Part shown: positions 31,245-38,481 of the stretch, piece after piece
Numbering within the stretch: position 1 is the stretch's first letter
Layout: each line of letters opens with the position of its first letter
From: Aceticella autotrophica
Lineage (GTDB): Bacteria > Bacillota > Thermoanaerobacteria > Thermoanaerobacterales > Thermoanaerobacteraceae
DNA length: 64,000 nucleotides
Assembly: GCF_017357865.1 (NCBI RefSeq)
Contig: NZ_CP060096.1
Span: 1-64,000 of the forward strand
Direction of reading: 5' to 3'
Notes under the pieces: generated by a model
Seen by the model: the letters and a program-made list of their open reading frames with translations, nothing else
Databases searched by the model: none
Told to the model about the DNA's origin: nothing
Translations under genes and position numbers: made by a program

Positions 31245-31346
31245 ACAAGAGGGACGGTTCCTTTTGTCTGAAAAAAATCAGACAGAAGGAACCGTCCCTC
31301 TTGTTTTTTTTTGTTTCTTTGTTTGAGGAACCGTCCCCTTTGTTTG
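31245..31346. repeat. Large palindrome plus extra copy of the GGGACGGTTC repeat family
   Basis: The arm at 31245-31271, with core GGGACGGTTCCTTTTGTC, is repeated in inverted order at 31278-31304 with a single difference, making a 27-bp stem with a six-base loop. A long T run follows, so the plus-strand RNA could also terminate here. A further partial inverted copy, AGGAACCGTCCCC, lies at 31326-31338. A related solitary copy is at 24180-24204 in the rib operon. The composition is unlike the AT-rich surroundings. Such elements resemble REP sequences spread by IS200-like TnpA_REP transposases; none is encoded in the window. Confidence 0.9.
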
Positions 31347-31443
31347 TAACCATTTTGTAACCAAAATTTAAGGATTTATTAATAAATTTTAACATTTAAA
31401 GAGGTATAATGGAAGAAAAGGGAGAGGCAAGGAGGGTAAAGAG

Positions 31444-31845
31444 ATGAAGGAAAATGATGTAGAATTCACTTTTATTGGGTATTTAGATAGATATGTTAAG
31501 TTAGAATCTATAAAGCTTAAGAAGAAATATCAAGAAGTAAAATATAGGGAACTTTTAATATTGGATGCACCAAGAAATAATGGGAATAGTGAGAGTAAAG
31601 AAGAGGTAGTTGATAACATCACATATAGTTATATCGCATTTGAGGATGAGGTAATAGATAAATGTATGCTTTCAAAATATAAAGAATTACTTGAACCAGA
31701 GGAATTTGAGGTATTAATACTAAATATTGTAGAAGGCGTATCTCAAAAAGAAATTGCAGTAATGCTCAATAAAACACAGTCCTATGTAAGTAAAAAGAAG
31801 AAAAAAGCCTTTAGAAAATTGAAAAAATTTATTAAGGAAGTTTGA
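31444..31845 (+). CDS. Sigma-70-like protein lacking the first half of region 2 (SigO-like subunit)
   Basis: The 133-residue protein ends in a sigma region 4 helix-turn-helix: LLEPEEFEVLILNIVEG (about 83), then VSQKEIAVMLNKTQSYVSKK (about 100-119). Its first 40 residues, with FTFIGYLDRYVKLESIKLKK, resemble region 2.3-2.4 followed by a linker, but regions 1.2-2.2 are absent. The next gene, four bases downstream, encodes just that missing part. This parallels the two-subunit B. subtilis factor SigO/RsoA, in the same gene order. RBS GGAGGGT; TATAAT upstream at 31404-31409. A fragment of a second copy lies at 34671-34703. Probably a dedicated regulator of the secreted proteins downstream. Confidence 0.7.
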   Translation: MKENDVEFTFIGYLDRYVKLESIKLKKKYQEVKYRELLILDAPRNNGNSESKEEVVDNITYSYIAFEDEVIDKCMLSKYKELLEPEEFEVLILNIVEGVSQKEIAVMLNKTQSYVSKKKKKAFRKLKKFIKEV

Positions 31846-31849
31846 AATT

Positions 31850-32050
31850 ATGGAGGAATGTGAAAAGCTTTTTGAAATTATTTTGAAAGCAAAACAAGGG
31901 GATAAGGAGGCCATAGAGGAAATAATAAAGCTTTTTGAGCCCTTGATAATTGGCAGTATAAGAGGTGCAGATGAAGAAATAAAAAAAGAGTTAAAGCAGG
32001 ATTTAATCGAGATTATAATAAGAGCAGTAAAGAATTTTGAGATAAAATGA
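31850..32050 (+). CDS. Sigma region 2-like small protein (RsoA-like subunit)
   Basis: The 66-residue protein reads like sigma-70 regions 1.2-2.2: a KAKQGDKEAIEEIIKLFEPLI helix pair (about 13-33), then an acidic link and KQDLIEIIIRAVKNFEIK (about 49-66), matching the usual EGYIGLLRAI-KF core-binding helix. It stops where region 2.3 would begin, and the preceding gene supplies 2.3-2.4 and region 4. It could alternatively be called a helix-turn-helix domain protein of the conjugative-element type. The spacing of four bases and the RBS TTATGGAGGA inside the gap suggest coupled translation and a complex between the two. Confidence 0.7.
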   Translation: MEECEKLFEIILKAKQGDKEAIEEIIKLFEPLIIGSIRGADEEIKKELKQDLIEIIIRAVKNFEIK

Positions 32051-32136
32051 AAAATAAATTTTGAATTATGGAATATTTTTTAGAAATTTTAGCTTTTATA
32101 TAGATAGAGGGAGAAATAAAGAAGTGGGAGGTGAAA

Positions 32137-32193
32137 ATGTTTATAAAATGTTCCCCGGGAATAAAAGATGAGGGAGGTAGATATCTTTTATGA
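32137..32193 (+). CDS. Candidate 18-residue leader peptide coupled to the secreted protein
   Basis: GGGAGGTG stands four bases before ATG 32137, and the frame reads MFIKCSPGIKDEGGRYLL. Its TGA overlaps the ATG of the next gene (ATGA at 32190-32193), and the RBS of that gene lies inside this frame. This is the usual layout of translational coupling. No family is recognised, and it may be only a leader that meters expression of the exported protein. Confidence 0.4.
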   Translation: MFIKCSPGIKDEGGRYLL

Positions 32194-33458
32194 AACATCA
32201 AACAAGATTAACGACAGTACTACTCATTACAATATTTTTAATAGGTATAGTGACTACAGGATTTACTTCAACACCGAAAACAAGCACAAAAGAATCAGTT
32301 AGTTTAAGCAACACAACAAATTTTGATGACCCTATTGCAGTAATTAAAGGTATGATTCAAGCAATTAACGATCAGGATCCTTATGATTATATGAACTATT
32401 TTACCAATTCTAATCGCACAGCCATGACACAATTTCTTTCAAGTAATAAATCAGAATCATTCTTTAAAGAAAAGGAAGCTAAGTTGATTCAAATTAAAGA
32501 GCTTCCAAAGGAAGTAGGTGTAGTAGCTGCAGGCATAACATCTGGAGAAAACTTGAATTTGGATGATACACGCATTTTTTATGCCGAAATTAACTTTAAA
32601 GTTGATAAAGAAGATAAATGGCTATATAATGGTACAAACCATCGTGTTATTGTTGTTACAAAAGAAGATGGAAACTTGAAAATAGTAAGACTTTCGGTTC
32701 CATCTATAGAATACTTAAAAGATACCGGCAATGGATTTAATTCAGAGGATGAAAATATTGCTGTTAAAATCGAAAGCACTCTTGATAAAAAAGGACAAGT
32801 AATGAATATGAATGGCATGGTTATTGATAATATTGCTGCAAGTGAAAAACAGCTAAAAAATGAAAAATTAAATCCTATAGCTATTAAACCTGAAATTGGT
32901 ATAGATAGTACAGCAACTGATGAACATACGAGACCTTCTAATATCAGGGTTTACATGACAAACTCAGTAAATATAAATCATTATGGTTCCGGAACTCACC
33001 TTGTTGATTTTGGAGATTACGTATATAATGTATTGCCAAATGAATGGGGCGACTGGTACAATACGGCGAAAACAGCAGTTCAAGCTGGAGCTATAGCTGT
33101 AAAAATGTATGGTTGGTACCATGTGTATCATCCAAAATGGAACTTTAGCCCTTATTATGCTGACGTACAAGATAATACAAATGACCAAGTATATAAATAC
33201 AATTCAGCAACAACTAATTTTAAAAGTGCAGTCAATGATGTTGGAGGGATTGGTGTCGATATACTTAGTGGATCGTCTTATGTTCTATTTGAGGTGCATT
33301 ACGTAGCAGGATCTAAAGGACCAGGCGGGCAATATAGTGGTACGATGTGGCAATATGGAACGTTATATTGGGCAAAACAAGGTAAAGGCTATACTTACAT
33401 GTGTCATTATTATTGGGACAGCTCGGCAACTCAGCCAATACATTTCTTTTACTATTAG
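32190..33458 (+). CDS. Secreted protein with C-terminal SpoIID/LytB-type domain
   Basis: The 422-residue product has a Sec signal peptide (Lys/Arg start, hydrophobic core LLITIFLIGIVTTGF at about 12-26). The N-terminal half (about 45-180) resembles NTF2-like lipoprotein domains. The C-terminal part (about 255-422) has the SpoIID/LytB pattern: LVDFGDYVYNVLPNEW with the conserved glutamate (about 272-287), AVQAGAIAVKMYGWY (about 294-308) and QYSGTMWQYGTLYWA near the end. Members act on peptidoglycan. Start ATG 32190 follows GAGGGAGGT. It comes after a split sigma factor and a possible leader peptide; a terminator follows. Confidence 0.75.
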   Translation: MKHQTRLTTVLLITIFLIGIVTTGFTSTPKTSTKESVSLSNTTNFDDPIAVIKGMIQAINDQDPYDYMNYFTNSNRTAMTQFLSSNKSESFFKEKEAKLIQIKELPKEVGVVAAGITSGENLNLDDTRIFYAEINFKVDKEDKWLYNGTNHRVIVVTKEDGNLKIVRLSVPSIEYLKDTGNGFNSEDENIAVKIESTLDKKGQVMNMNGMVIDNIAASEKQLKNEKLNPIAIKPEIGIDSTATDEHTRPSNIRVYMTNSVNINHYGSGTHLVDFGDYVYNVLPNEWGDWYNTAKTAVQAGAIAVKMYGWYHVYHPKWNFSPYYADVQDNTNDQVYKYNSATTNFKSAVNDVGGIGVDILSGSSYVLFEVHYVAGSKGPGGQYSGTMWQYGTLYWAKQGKGYTYMCHYYWDSSATQPIHFFYY

Positions 33459-33467
33459 AAATTATTT

Positions 33468-33508
33468 AATTGAGCAGGAATAATTAATGTTTTCCTGCTC
33501 AATTTTAA
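33468..33508 (+). terminator. Terminator after the SpoIID-domain gene
   Basis: AATTGAGCAGGAA (33468-33480) pairs with TTCCTGCTCAATT (33492-33504), followed by a few T residues. Confidence 0.85.
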
Positions 33509-33527
33509 AGATTAGGAGGTATTATCA

Positions 33528-34610
33528 ATGCAAATAAAAAAATTAATGATATTGGTTTTATCTTTATTTTTATTTTTTTATTTTATTTTTATTTTTTTAT
33601 ATGGATGTCAATATCATGTTTTTGATAAAAACCAAGTTAAATTAATCAAATATTCCGTTCCAAATTTAGGGTATTTCTGTCCGATTTTTTTTCAAGGGAA
33701 AGAGATTTTAGCGCAGCAGGGGCAAGATACACCAAGGGATTTAACAAATATGGCTTTGTATTCTAGTAAAGATTTTAACAAATACAATAGGATAGCTATA
33801 TTTGAAGGTCATTTTGGGCAATTTTATGTCTCACCATATAATTCAAAAGAAATATTTTTTATGTCTACTGAAGGGAAAGAAGGTACAGAGCAAATTATTT
33901 TCAAAAGCAACGATGGCGGGAAAAGTTGGGAGCAAGTTTATTATGATTCAGCGAATAACATGATGATAGCTGATATGACATTTAGCCCTTCCAGTAGAAA
34001 TGTAATATTCTTAATTAAAAATGATAAAAAACTTGGCATTGAAATAATAAAAAGCCATGATTCGGGGATTCATTGGAGCAAGGGGAATTATATAAAAGAT
34101 ATTACTATGGCTTATCATCTTGTTATTGATCCTAATAATTCTAAGCATTTTTTAGTTTCCGCTTCAAATGGTCTTTGGGAGAGCATTGATGGAGGTGTTT
34201 CGTGGAAACAGATAACCACCTCAGAGTCTTTGGCAGCTATTTTTGTTCCTTCTAGAAATGATAATGTATACTTCATAACTAGAGAATCTGTTACTGAAAG
34301 ATGCATATATGAATTAAATAATGGAAAAATAAAAAAGATTAGTATCCCAAACGTGGAGAAATTAATTTACGACGTTGGAATTGCTTATCAAAGCAGTACA
34401 GGAAAGGTGTATGTTATAGTAATACGGCAAAATGAAAATAATTCTCTGTATGATACTGCTTTATATTACCTTAAAAATGATTCTTTTATCAAAATAACTA
34501 ATATCAAAAGTAAAGACAGTATTCTTCCAAATTTGATTTTTGATGCTACAAACTCGAACGTTATATATTTTTACAGTTATAAAAATATATACAAAGTAGT
34601 CTTATCTTGA
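33528..34610 (+). CDS. Probable lipoprotein with BNR/Asp-box beta-propeller
   Basis: The 360-residue product begins with a hydrophobic stretch rich in Leu and Phe, ending in a lipobox-like FLYGC (cysteine at about 27), so it is probably membrane-anchored outside. Three Asp-box repeats are visible: KSNDGGKSWEQ (about 133), KSHDSGIHWSK (about 180) and ESIDGGVSWKQ (about 222). Such repeats mark sialidase-like or photosystem-assembly-like propellers. No sialidase catalytic residues can be assigned, so a binding or scaffold role is as likely as an enzyme. RBS TTAGGAGGT. It lies just after the SpoIID-domain gene, beyond a terminator. Confidence 0.7.
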   Translation: MQIKKLMILVLSLFLFFYFIFIFLYGCQYHVFDKNQVKLIKYSVPNLGYFCPIFFQGKEILAQQGQDTPRDLTNMALYSSKDFNKYNRIAIFEGHFGQFYVSPYNSKEIFFMSTEGKEGTEQIIFKSNDGGKSWEQVYYDSANNMMIADMTFSPSSRNVIFLIKNDKKLGIEIIKSHDSGIHWSKGNYIKDITMAYHLVIDPNNSKHFLVSASNGLWESIDGGVSWKQITTSESLAAIFVPSRNDNVYFITRESVTERCIYELNNGKIKKISIPNVEKLIYDVGIAYQSSTGKVYVIVIRQNENNSLYDTALYYLKNDSFIKITNIKSKDSILPNLIFDATNSNVIYFYSYKNIYKVVLS

Positions 34611-34879
34611 TTCGGATGAGGGAGGCGGAATGTCTCTTTATGACCAAAGCAAGGCCCAATAAGGTTATCATAAGAAATATCAAGAAGTAAAATATAGAGA
34701 ACTATATGATAAATTTTTCTTAAATTCCATTAGCATTAATTTTATCACAAGATTATTTAATCTGATAATTTTTTCGATTTTGGACTAAATTAATTTGAGA
34801 AATGACAATTAATATCTCAAATTTCTCAGGTTCAAGTAATTCGTTAATACAACACGAGATATAGAAAGAGGATGGTTAT
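34611..34879. pseudogene. Decayed stretch with a fragment of a second sigma-like gene
   Basis: The bases at 34671-34703 match 31521-31552 inside the SigO-like gene nearly exactly (AAGAAATATCAAGAAGTAAA and on), but here no frame continues. The rest of the stretch has no gene I can support. It looks like the debris of a duplicated sigma gene or cassette. Confidence 0.7.
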
Positions 34880-35083
34880 ATGAAAATAGTTGCAGTTACA
34901 GCTTGTCCTACAGGGATTGCTCATACCTACATGGCTGCTGAAGCATTAGAAAATGCCGCAAAAAAACTTGGACACAAGATAAAGGTTGAGACACAGGGCT
35001 CAATTGGTATAGAGAATAAAATTTCTCAAAAAGAAGCTAATGAAGCAGAACTTGTAATCTTTGCATTAAGCCAGTCCGCTTAA
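34880..35083 (+). pseudogene. Truncated fructose-type PTS EIIB domain
   Basis: The 67 residues match the first two thirds of a fructose-specific IIB domain: the phosphorylated cysteine in [18 protein letters not shown] (about 6-23) and [12 protein letters not shown] (about 36). A complete IIB domain runs to about 100 residues and is normally fused to or followed by IIC and IIA. Here the frame runs into unrelated residues and a stop, and no other PTS gene is nearby. RBS AAAGAGGATGG is intact. It is best read as a gene remnant, although a short product might still be made. Confidence 0.8.
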
Positions 35084-35315
35084 AAGCGGCCAAAGTTGAA
35101 TCAATGCGCATCGCATAAGCATAAAAGCCACTTCCAAATCCGCAAGTTTGGAGGTGCTTTTGAAGAATCAGTAAATAGCATACCAGCCAAACTTACGCTA
35201 CGACATGATTATGAAGCATGAAATCGTATATCATCATTTCCAATAAAATTACTCCAAATGTATTATTTAAAATTATAATTATATCTTTAATAGTTTAAAG
35301 AATATAGGTGATATA

Positions 35316-35758
35316 ATGAAAAAGAGAGATTTTTAAGTACATATATAAAGTTTTAAAACCATATATAGGTAAGGAAGTATTAGGCTTTTTGTAATAATAA
35401 TTTCAACTATTTTGTCGCTGGTAAATCCATATGTAATTAAGTTAATTATAGATATTGCTATAGCAAACAAGGACATTCAGAGTTTAATAAGATTTAGCGC
35501 TATATATTTTGTTATATTTTTATTAGTAACATTATTGGATGTATTCCAAAAATATATTTTTACATAAATAAAGACAAAAATTATTGTATAACTTAAGAAT
35601 GAACTTAGATAAAATTATAATGAATCAAAGAATTACTTTTTTTAATGAAAAGCAAACTGGTGAAATAATGTCAAGGGTATTAAATGAACTTCCTGATGTT
35701 GTAGATTTATTTACAGGAACACTTATAAATGTTATTACTCAGGTTGCAACGTTTTAAG
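35316..35758 (+). pseudogene. Degenerate ABC-transporter transmembrane domain
   Basis: Translated fragments in shifting frames read like the start of an exporter-type ABC protein: a segment LSLVNPYVIKLIIDIAIANK near 35410-35470, hydrophobic FSAIYFVIFLLVTLLDVFQK near 35490-35550, and FFNEKQTGEIMSRVLNELPD near 35637-35700. Several stops and frameshifts interrupt it and the ATPase domain is missing. It is a clear gene remnant, next to other debris. Confidence 0.85.
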
Positions 35759-35805
35759 ACACAAATAAATTTTCCTTGATATGGTGTTTAGTGTAAAATA
35801 AATTC

Positions 35806-35948
35806 GGTCCTTTCCAAAGTTAGTTAAAATTAAAGAATAAAACCTTACTTCTTAATATTTTAAAACTACAATTGCTGTAAATATAATTTATTAGTAATTT
35901 CAATATACCTGAAAAACAAATTTTACTCAACTAACTTTAGGAAGAACC
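35806..35948. mobile_element. MITE-like element with 20-bp terminal inverted repeats
   Basis: GGTCCTTTCCAAAGTTAGTT (35806-35825) and AACTAACTTTAGGAAGAACC (35929-35948) are inverted repeats matching at 17 of 20 positions. They enclose about 100 bases of AT-rich DNA without coding capacity. The 143-bp size fits a miniature inverted-repeat element or a remnant of an insertion sequence. I see no clear target duplication, and the parent transposase is not in the window. Confidence 0.55.
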
Positions 35949-36055
35949 ACTTTTAGAGCAACATAAACAAATACGGTTTTTAAGATAAAAATAGTATGAA
36001 AAAATAATTAAAAACCACAGGGTAAAAATTGCCTTCAAAGTATTGAAATTATGGC

Positions 36056-36358
36056 TTATTTTATTTTTTCAATCATTTCTTCTACTTCTTTTGCTCCATC
36101 AACATAAAATTTTTCCTCATCCGGAGCTAATTCTTTTAAAAGCCTTAAAAACTCTCCTGCATGTACTTTTTCTTCATCCGCTATATCATTTAAAACTTCC
36201 TTTGCCAATTCATCATCAGTAGCTTCTGCCAATTGTGTGTAAAGCTGGATTGCTTCATACTCTGCAGCTACCATAAAACGTATAGCTCTTACCAACTCTT
36301 CATGGGTTATTTTTTTCTTTTCAGTGAGTCCTGAAAAAGGGGTTCCAAACTCTGGCAT
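36056..36358 (-). CDS. Half-size ferritin-like diiron protein
   Basis: The 100-residue protein has two long helices with ferritin-like metal ligands: E in VAAEYEAIQLYTQLAEATDD (about 31-50) and the paired EE-x-x-H in ADEEKVHAGEFLRLLKE (about 60-76). A complete four-helix bundle would need a dimer. The MPEFGTPFSGL start recalls small ferritin or rubrerythrin family proteins of anaerobes, some of which are cargo of encapsulin nanocompartments; no encapsulin gene is seen here. A role in iron storage or oxidative stress is likely. Single minus-strand gene beside pseudogenes and an IS. Confidence 0.85.
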   Translation of the reverse strand: MPEFGTPFSGLTEKKKITHEELVRAIRFMVAAEYEAIQLYTQLAEATDDELAKEVLNDIADEEKVHAGEFLRLLKELAPDEEKFYVDGAKEVEEMIEKIK

Positions 36359-36485
36359 AAAATCCCATCCTTTCGTATTATTATTAAACTACAAGAATAT
36401 TATATCATAAATTTAGGTAATTCCAAAAATTATAAAGCTATGATGTATATTATAATGTTCTTGAGATGGCAGTAGAATGTATTTG

Positions 36486-36502
36486 AGGTTTTTAAGGCGC
36501 TC
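36486..36502. repeat. Left target-site duplication of the insertion sequence
   Basis: AGGTTTTTAAGGCGCTC, 17 bp, identical to 38236-38252. Confidence 0.95.
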
Positions 36503-38235
36503 TGTCAATAGTCTGTGAAAATGTCATGTTTAAATATGCTTTTATGTTTCAGTGATGGTAACAAATTTTTCTTAAAACGAAGTAAAATTGTAGCAAAAGA
36601 TTTTGAATTGATAATAATATAAAATTGTCGAAGAGCCTTTCAAAGCACGCGTTAATTGTAGATATACTATGTATAGAATATTATGTCTTGTAATCTAAAG
36701 ACATAAAAACATGCAATTTATTCTATACATCTCTTTAAAAGAGAAACCTTAAAAAAGGCATAGGAAATTAAGCCTTGATAAATACCATCAAAGCGAGTAT
36801 CATAATATATGACAATATTTTTCTATGCCCATGCACGCGTAGAATTGAAAAGCTGATTAAGCATTTCAACGATCTCACGATCGGTTTCTTCATACGCGTA
36901 ATTGGGCTTCTTCTTTTGTGCATGCCGCCATGGGTGATCGGCACTTGGCTTTACTATAGTTTGTTTCACAGTTTTCTCTTTAGATAACTTTAAAGATTCT
37001 TTTTTTGGACGTTCATCAAGAAGCAAAGTATCATATATAACATCAGCATAGAAAGCTTTTACGCCTATTTTAGAACTACTTAAGACAGTAAGTTTAGCTT
37101 TGGGCATAGCTGGAGCCTTTTTACCATTCTTGATAAGTTGATAATACTTACCCTTGTAAGAAAAAGCAGACCCTTCAATGATAGTACGCTCTTCCTTTAC
37201 GCATAAGATATAATCAAGGTTAATATTAGAATCAAGCGTTCTAAAAGCATGTTCAGGATTTTCAGGTTCGACACCAAACTTTTCATTGTAAGCGACAATA
37301 AATTGCGATAAAAATGCATTAGCAGCTTTCATAGTATCAATTCCATGAATCTTAAACTCAACAGGAAGCCTGCTTTGAAGCGTATCCCATAGCTTTTCAA
37401 TGCGGCCTTTAGCTTGTGGAGAATTAGCCTTAATAACGTTGATTCCAAGCTCTCCCATAGCTCTTTCAAACTGAGTAAAATTAACTGTCTTTCCCTCTAA
37501 TTGTTCTTCTATAGATAGTTTACCGCTATTAGGAGAGACAAAGATAGTGTGACGGTCAGAATATATACTGATAGGGATACCATGGTTGTTAACGATTTGT
37601 CTTATGACTTCGAAATATCCTTCCATACACTCGTTAGGAGCAAAAAAAAGTGCAAGAATTTCACCGGTAGCGTCATCTATAGCTCCATGTAGAGTAAATG
37701 ATTTATCTCCTATGATCCATTCATGTGGAGAAGCATCAATCTGAACCAGCATTCCCTTTTGAGGCTTTCTCTTTCTTCGATGATGAGATTTACGCTTACG
37801 ATGTTTTTTAGGGCTTTTAATACCCTCTTTAGTCAATATCCTATATATTGTAGAATAACTCACATTAATATTTTCATGTTCTTCCAGTAACTCAGAAAAA
37901 TGCATGAAATTAGCCTCTTGGTACTTTGTTTGTTTTAACTCAACAATTTTGGTTCCGATTTCATCCGAGAGAGCATGCTTAGGCTTCCTACCTCTATTTT
38001 TATGAATTATGAACGCAGGACCATCTTTTAAAACCCCTCCTTTTAACCTTATTACTTGGCGTTCACTGAGGCCCAGAAGGTCAGCAGCTTCTCTTACGGT
38101 TATAATTTTATCAATAGTCTGATTGATAACTCTAAGACGACTTATTTCTTTTTGAGTCATATTGAATATCTCCTCTCTCATACAAGACATTTTATCAGAA
38201 TAAATTCAATATGACATTATCACAGAATAATTACA
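36503..38235 (-). mobile_element. Complete IS1202-type insertion sequence, 1733 bp
   Basis: The element starts TGTCAATAGTCTGTGA and its other end, read inwards, starts TGTAATTATTCTGTGA. The ends match over most of about 33 bases (common core TCTGTGA-AATGTCAT). It carries one transposase gene on the minus strand and about 320 bases of non-coding DNA at its left end, which includes a hairpin near 36680-36707. It is flanked by perfect 17-bp direct repeats. Size, TGT ends and the long duplication fit the IS1202 family. The intact gene and perfect duplication indicate a recent insertion. Confidence 0.93.
36823..38190 (-). CDS. Transposase of the IS1202-type element (DDE)
   Basis: The 455-residue transposase has an N-terminal helix-turn-helix (EAADLLGLSERQVIRLKGGV, about 34-53), a second DNA-binding segment with basic KKHRKRKSHHRRKRK (about 132), and an integrase-like DDE core: D in MLVQIDASPHEW (about 152), D in ISIYSDRHTIF (about 210) and E in QAKGRIEKLWDTLQ (about 264). 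No frameshift is seen, so it is probably functional. The 15 or so residues before MTQKE may be extra N-terminus; the exact start is uncertain. Confidence 0.92.
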   Translation of the reverse strand: MSCMREEIFNMTQKEISRLRVINQTIDKIITVREAADLLGLSERQVIRLKGGVLKDGPAFIIHKNRGRKPKHALSDEIGTKIVELKQTKYQEANFMHFSELLEEHENINVSYSTIYRILTKEGIKSPKKHRKRKSHHRRKRKPQKGMLVQIDASPHEWIIGDKSFTLHGAIDDATGEILALFFAPNECMEGYFEVIRQIVNNHGIPISIYSDRHTIFVSPNSGKLSIEEQLEGKTVNFTQFERAMGELGINVIKANSPQAKGRIEKLWDTLQSRLPVEFKIHGIDTMKAANAFLSQFIVAYNEKFGVEPENPEHAFRTLDSNINLDYILCVKEERTIIEGSAFSYKGKYYQLIKNGKKAPAMPKAKLTVLSSSKIGVKAFYADVIYDTLLLDERPKKESLKLSKEKTVKQTIVKPSADHPWRHAQKKKPNYAYEETDREIVEMLNQLFNSTRAWA

Positions 38236-38252
38236 AGGTTTTTAAGGCGCTC
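38236..38252. repeat. Right target-site duplication of the insertion sequence
   Basis: AGGTTTTTAAGGCGCTC, identical to 36486-36502. The base after it begins a TTGACA promoter box, so the insertion stopped just short of the promoter at 38253. Confidence 0.95.
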
Positions 38253-38281
38253 TTGACATTTCAATAAATGTCTGATAAAAT
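38253..38281 (+). promoter_or_regulatory. Consensus promoter upstream of tRNA-Arg(CCU)
   Basis: TTGACA (38253-38258), a 17-base spacer and TAAAAT (38276-38281). It lies directly beside the IS target duplication and about 100 bases before the tRNA. The RNA in between contains a tRNA-like remnant at 38295-38335. Confidence 0.8.
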
Positions 38282-38294
38282 ACATTTGTCGAAA

Positions 38295-38335
38295 TCACGA
38301 ATCAAAAGGGTGAGGAGGTTTGAATTCCTCGCCGC
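38295..38335 (+). pseudogene. Possible 3' tRNA remnant
   Basis: TCACGAATCAAAAGG resembles the anticodon arm of tRNA-Arg(ACG) (CTACGAATCAAAAGG at 30973-30987). It is followed by GAGGAGGTTTGAATTCCTC, which resembles a T-arm. No acceptor or D-arm can be drawn, so this is at most a decayed tRNA copy in the leader of tRNA-Arg(CCU). Confidence 0.4.
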
Positions 38336-38379
38336 GATGTAATAAGAACAATAAAAAATATTATACTATAGATTTACAT

Positions 38380-38456
<77 letters not shown>

Positions 38457-38481
38457 TTTTTTAGATAATGTTGTGATAACT

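Noticed and set aside
34616-34691. Short frames MREAECLFMTK... and MSLYDQSKAQ after the propeller gene
   Set aside because: They are very short, in decayed DNA beside a sigma-gene fragment, and show no family. Chance frames are more likely.
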